DNA of 64,000 nt, taken from the NCBI GenBank assembly GCA_035378955.1, contig DAOSUS010000007.1, positions 24,578-88,577 on the forward strand. Reading direction: 5' to 3'. The stretch comes from Candidatus Hydrogenedens sp. (lineage in GTDB: Bacteria; Hydrogenedentota; Hydrogenedentia; Hydrogenedentales; Hydrogenedentaceae). Each line of letters begins with the position of its first letter. The first letter of the stretch is position 1. The translations under genes were made by a program, and so were the position numbers. The notes under the pieces are model-generated. The model saw only the letters and a program-made list of their open reading frames with translations. It had not been told where the DNA came from and did no database searches. Below, in pieces: positions 62,175 through 64,000 of the stretch.

Positions 62175-62504
62175 ATGCCAATGCCTATAGACCCCAATAC
62201 AGAGATTTTGCGAGCAAATCTCGCAGAACGAATTCAACAAATTTCCGACAGAGCTTCTTTATTAGGGCAGGTTCGTCAATCCTTAAATGAGGAACAACAT
62301 CGGGTGGTTGACGAAACACAAGTGAAAGAGATGCAATAGAAAAGTGAACAGGTAGAGACAGAACTCAAGCGAAAAAATCCTTTTTTAGGTCGTAGAAAAA
62401 AACAGACCAAGGAGGAAAGGAAAGAATTATCTCCGAATGAAGAAGTTATGGAAACTTATGAAGATAAAAAAGGTGATGGTTATCATCTGGATTTACAAGC
62501 ATAA
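62175..62504 (+). pseudogene. Small flagellar-operon ORF interrupted by an in-frame amber codon (TAG) at codon 55
   Basis: ATG 62175 lies 5 bases after fliA. The first 54 codons end in TAG (62337-62339), and the same frame continues without a stop for 54 more codons to TAA at 62502-62504. The downstream half is Lys/Glu-rich (QVETELKRKNPFLG, KQTKEERKELSPNEE) and reads as coding. No start codon opens that half within its first ~35 codons, so it is not an independent gene. The product would be 109 residues if TAG were read through or changed (CAG to TAG is one base). No family is recognised. It may be a pseudogene, an assembly error or readthrough; TAG is an ordinary stop elsewhere here. Confidence 0.55.
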
Positions 62505-62534
62505 CTACAAAATTGAAAATACAGGTTAATAGTA

Positions 62535-63332
62535 ATGACATTATTGGTTGTAATTACATGGTTGGGTGTTTTCATTGTTGTATTATGCTTATTTTACTAT
62601 GTATATAACGACCGCCATACAAGAAGACTTCAGGAACATCGGCGGATAGAAATCAGCGAATTAGCCATGGTTTTCCAGACTTTGAGGGATGTGGTTTCGG
62701 AACAAAAAATCTTAGCAAAAGAATTCAATGGACAAATAGAAGAAAAATTATCATTGGTTCGGGGTGTAGTGAATGAAGCCCAGAATAAAATGAAGCAAAT
62801 ACAACAGGAAATATGTGAGCAATCTCAAAAACTTAAAGAATTGCAGGAACAAATTGATAGGATTGTCTGCCAAAAAAATGTATTATCAGATACTTCTATA
62901 AGAGATGTTAAATCTGTAGGAACAATTTCTATTATAGAGGCAGAATCTGTGTGTGAAGAAATAAACGAGAAAATAGAAGATAACAAAGACAAATTACAGG
63001 AAATTCCATCAGAGGAGATTAAAGAAATAAATGAGAAAGAAGATAATGAGATTTTAATAAGTTTAAGTAAAGAACAAGAAGATATTCAAAATGCATATCA
63101 TTCTTTAGTAGGTTTGTCAGGTAAACAAAATCAGATAGAGGAAGAGAAATCACAAATATCTGTTCGAAATAATATGGATAGGAAGGATGAATTAACCCCT
63201 ATTCAGAAAATGGTGCTGGAATATCATAATGCAGGAATGACTACCAGTGAAATTGCTAAAGAGTTGGGAAAAACCAAGGGGGAAGTTCGTCTCATTTTAA
63301 GTCTTGCAATTTCTAAAAGCAGTAAAGAATAA
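62535..63332 (+). CDS. Membrane-anchored flagellar-operon protein with C-terminal helix-turn-helix-like segment (DUF6115-like)
   Basis: A 265-residue protein: N-terminal membrane helix (LLVVITWLGVFIVVLCLFYYVY), a long charged coiled-coil region (~45-110, then an acidic stretch), and a short C-terminal domain IQKMVLEYHNAGMTTSEIAKELGKTKGEVRLILSL, which looks like a helix-turn-helix. This layout is known from uncharacterised proteins in flagellar operons (DUF6115/DUF2802 type) and is not expected to bind DNA at the membrane. It lies between the amber-broken ORF and the last, partial gene, in the same operon. Confidence 0.68.
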   Translation: MTLLVVITWLGVFIVVLCLFYYVYNDRHTRRLQEHRRIEISELAMVFQTLRDVVSEQKILAKEFNGQIEEKLSLVRGVVNEAQNKMKQIQQEICEQSQKLKELQEQIDRIVCQKNVLSDTSIRDVKSVGTISIIEAESVCEEINEKIEDNKDKLQEIPSEEIKEINEKEDNEILISLSKEQEDIQNAYHSLVGLSGKQNQIEEEKSQISVRNNMDRKDELTPIQKMVLEYHNAGMTTSEIAKELGKTKGEVRLILSLAISKSSKE

Positions 63333-63378
63333 AGAAAGAGTAAAAAAAAATATTGAAATTATTTTTCAGGTATAAAAA

Positions 63379-64000
63379 ATGCTGAATGAAATACCTCTTA
63401 CTCCACTAAGTAATACACCATCTCTGTATTCGTGGATAAAAAATTTTGAAAATGAAGTGATACAGGGTATGGTCCGTAGTAGTAATGAGGGGAAATGGGT
63501 CGAATGGAAAGGTGTTCGTATCCCTTTGCCTAAAGATATAGAATTGGCTGAAGGTAGGTGGATTCAAATCCGAATTTTACCAAAATCTCGGGGATATGAA
63601 ATGAAAATTGAGTTAATGGAAGAACCTGTAACAGATACTTTACCCACACAAGCCTCTGATATATCCTTACAGAAACCGATTGATTTTTCAGATAAAAATA
63701 GTGTTATTCAAGAACTTGTTCAAAAGATTATTAATCAAAATCCTGAACTAATAGGTAAGGCAGATTTTATAGTTAAACTATTTAATGAATGGTTTAGTGA
63801 AGAAAATACTGTAAGCCATTTGCTTTTTCGTATAAATAAGATTATTCAAGAGGCCGTAGATAAAGGAATTTTAGACTTTTCATGGTTGAAAGTATTTCCT
63901 GAATATGTTACTTTTTCCTCAGGGGGAAAGATAGAATGGCAAGTCATTAATGATTATTTAAAACAACAAATACAATATATAATTTTTGAAAAGCAGTTGT
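63379..64000 (+). CDS. Hypothetical protein, 5' part only; runs off the window end
   Basis: ATG 63379 opens a frame that continues to base 64000 without a stop (207 codons). The protein begins LNEIPLTPLSNTPSLYSWIK; a strand-rich stretch (GKWVEWKGVRIPLPKDIELAEGRWIQIRILP) follows, then helical segments. I do not recognise a family. Its place at the end of a switch operon suggests a flagellar role, possibly FliK-like, which is a guess. The beginning fits coding use by reading frame and spacing to the previous gene. Confidence 0.55.
   Translation, partial: MLNEIPLTPLSNTPSLYSWIKNFENEVIQGMVRSSNEGKWVEWKGVRIPLPKDIELAEGRWIQIRILPKSRGYEMKIELMEEPVTDTLPTQASDISLQKPIDFSDKNSVIQELVQKIINQNPELIGKADFIVKLFNEWFSEENTVSHLLFRINKIIQEAVDKGILDFSWLKVFPEYVTFSSGGKIEWQVINDYLKQQIQYIIFEKQL

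Noticed and set aside
62175..62504. General TAG recoding (pyrrolysine or other) in this genome
   Set aside because: TAG ends several normal genes here, for example ftsI, murE and murF, with neighbours directly following, so only a local explanation is needed.
1..64000. Mobile elements, prophage or genomic island
   Set aside because: No transposase, integrase, phage gene or flanking repeat was seen; composition and gene packing stay even.

Overview
This 64 kb window looks like one contig of an AT-rich chromosome (about 35-38 % GC by eye) from an uncultivated, motile, Gram-negative (diderm) bacterium. The diderm call rests on apolipoprotein N-acyltransferase, secretin-like proteins, a TolA/TonB-like protein with TolB, and an alpha-2-macroglobulin/PBP1C pair. 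Motility rests on fliM, a fliN-type gene and fliA. MurE carries the DNPR motif of meso-diaminopimelate-adding enzymes. The lineage cannot be fixed from the sequence alone; the mix of genes (NrpR-type regulator, NapH-like polyferredoxin with DUF362, secreted glycosidase-like proteins) would fit a deep lineage such as Hydrogenedentota, Sumerlaeota or PVC relatives, which is inference. Genes are packed tightly, many overlap by ATGA-type junctions, and no insertion sequence, prophage or CRISPR array was seen.

Layout: (1) 1-7590 is a cell-wall cluster, ftsI (3' end)-murE-murF-mraY-murD-ftsW, in which mraY carries a large extra domain. (2) 7609-9344 holds queA and a tandem QueD-like protein. (3) 9348-13037 on the minus strand holds a NapH-like polyferredoxin, a Tat-exported DUF362 protein and a frameshifted alpha/beta hydrolase. 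(4) 13142-18598 holds a secreted multidomain protein, an NrpR-family regulator divergent from glutamate dehydrogenase with two palindromes between them, and a bifunctional-nuclease-family gene. (5) 18714-27803 holds tadA, a SprT-like protein, an ECF sigma/anti-sigma pair, citrate synthase, murJ and lnt. (6) 27898-31698 is a minus-strand cluster of two short secretin-domain proteins, a TPR/FxLYD-like lipoprotein and a small exported protein. (7) 32149-39009 holds a GH42-like secreted protein, a HAD phosphatase, an AmmeMemoRadiSam radical-SAM enzyme, a 7Fe ferredoxin, YjbQ, tRNA-Arg(CCU) and ychF. (8) 39053-48901 holds a thioester alpha-2-macroglobulin, PBP1C and a GT39-like membrane protein. 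(9) 49130-58566 holds a TolA-like protein, tolB, smpB, a DUF434 protein, a hybrid histidine kinase, an aminotransferase and a purple-acid-phosphatase-like enzyme. (10) 58725-58992 looks like a minus-strand small RNA with promoter and terminator. (11) 59459-64000 is a flagellar operon with fliM, fliN/fliY-like, fliA and three poorly known genes, one interrupted by an in-frame amber codon.

The strongest regulatory story is nrpR-gdhA: the intergenic region has one exact GGAA-N6-TTCC palindrome, the operator consensus known for methanogen NrpR, just downstream of a gdhA promoter, and a second, tighter palindrome just downstream of a likely nrpR promoter. This predicts nitrogen-responsive, autoregulated control in a bacterium. 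Other points that stand out are the MraY insertion, the QueD tandem whose active-site residues are split between its halves, the candidate small RNA, the orphan secretin pair and the amber-interrupted flagellar gene.
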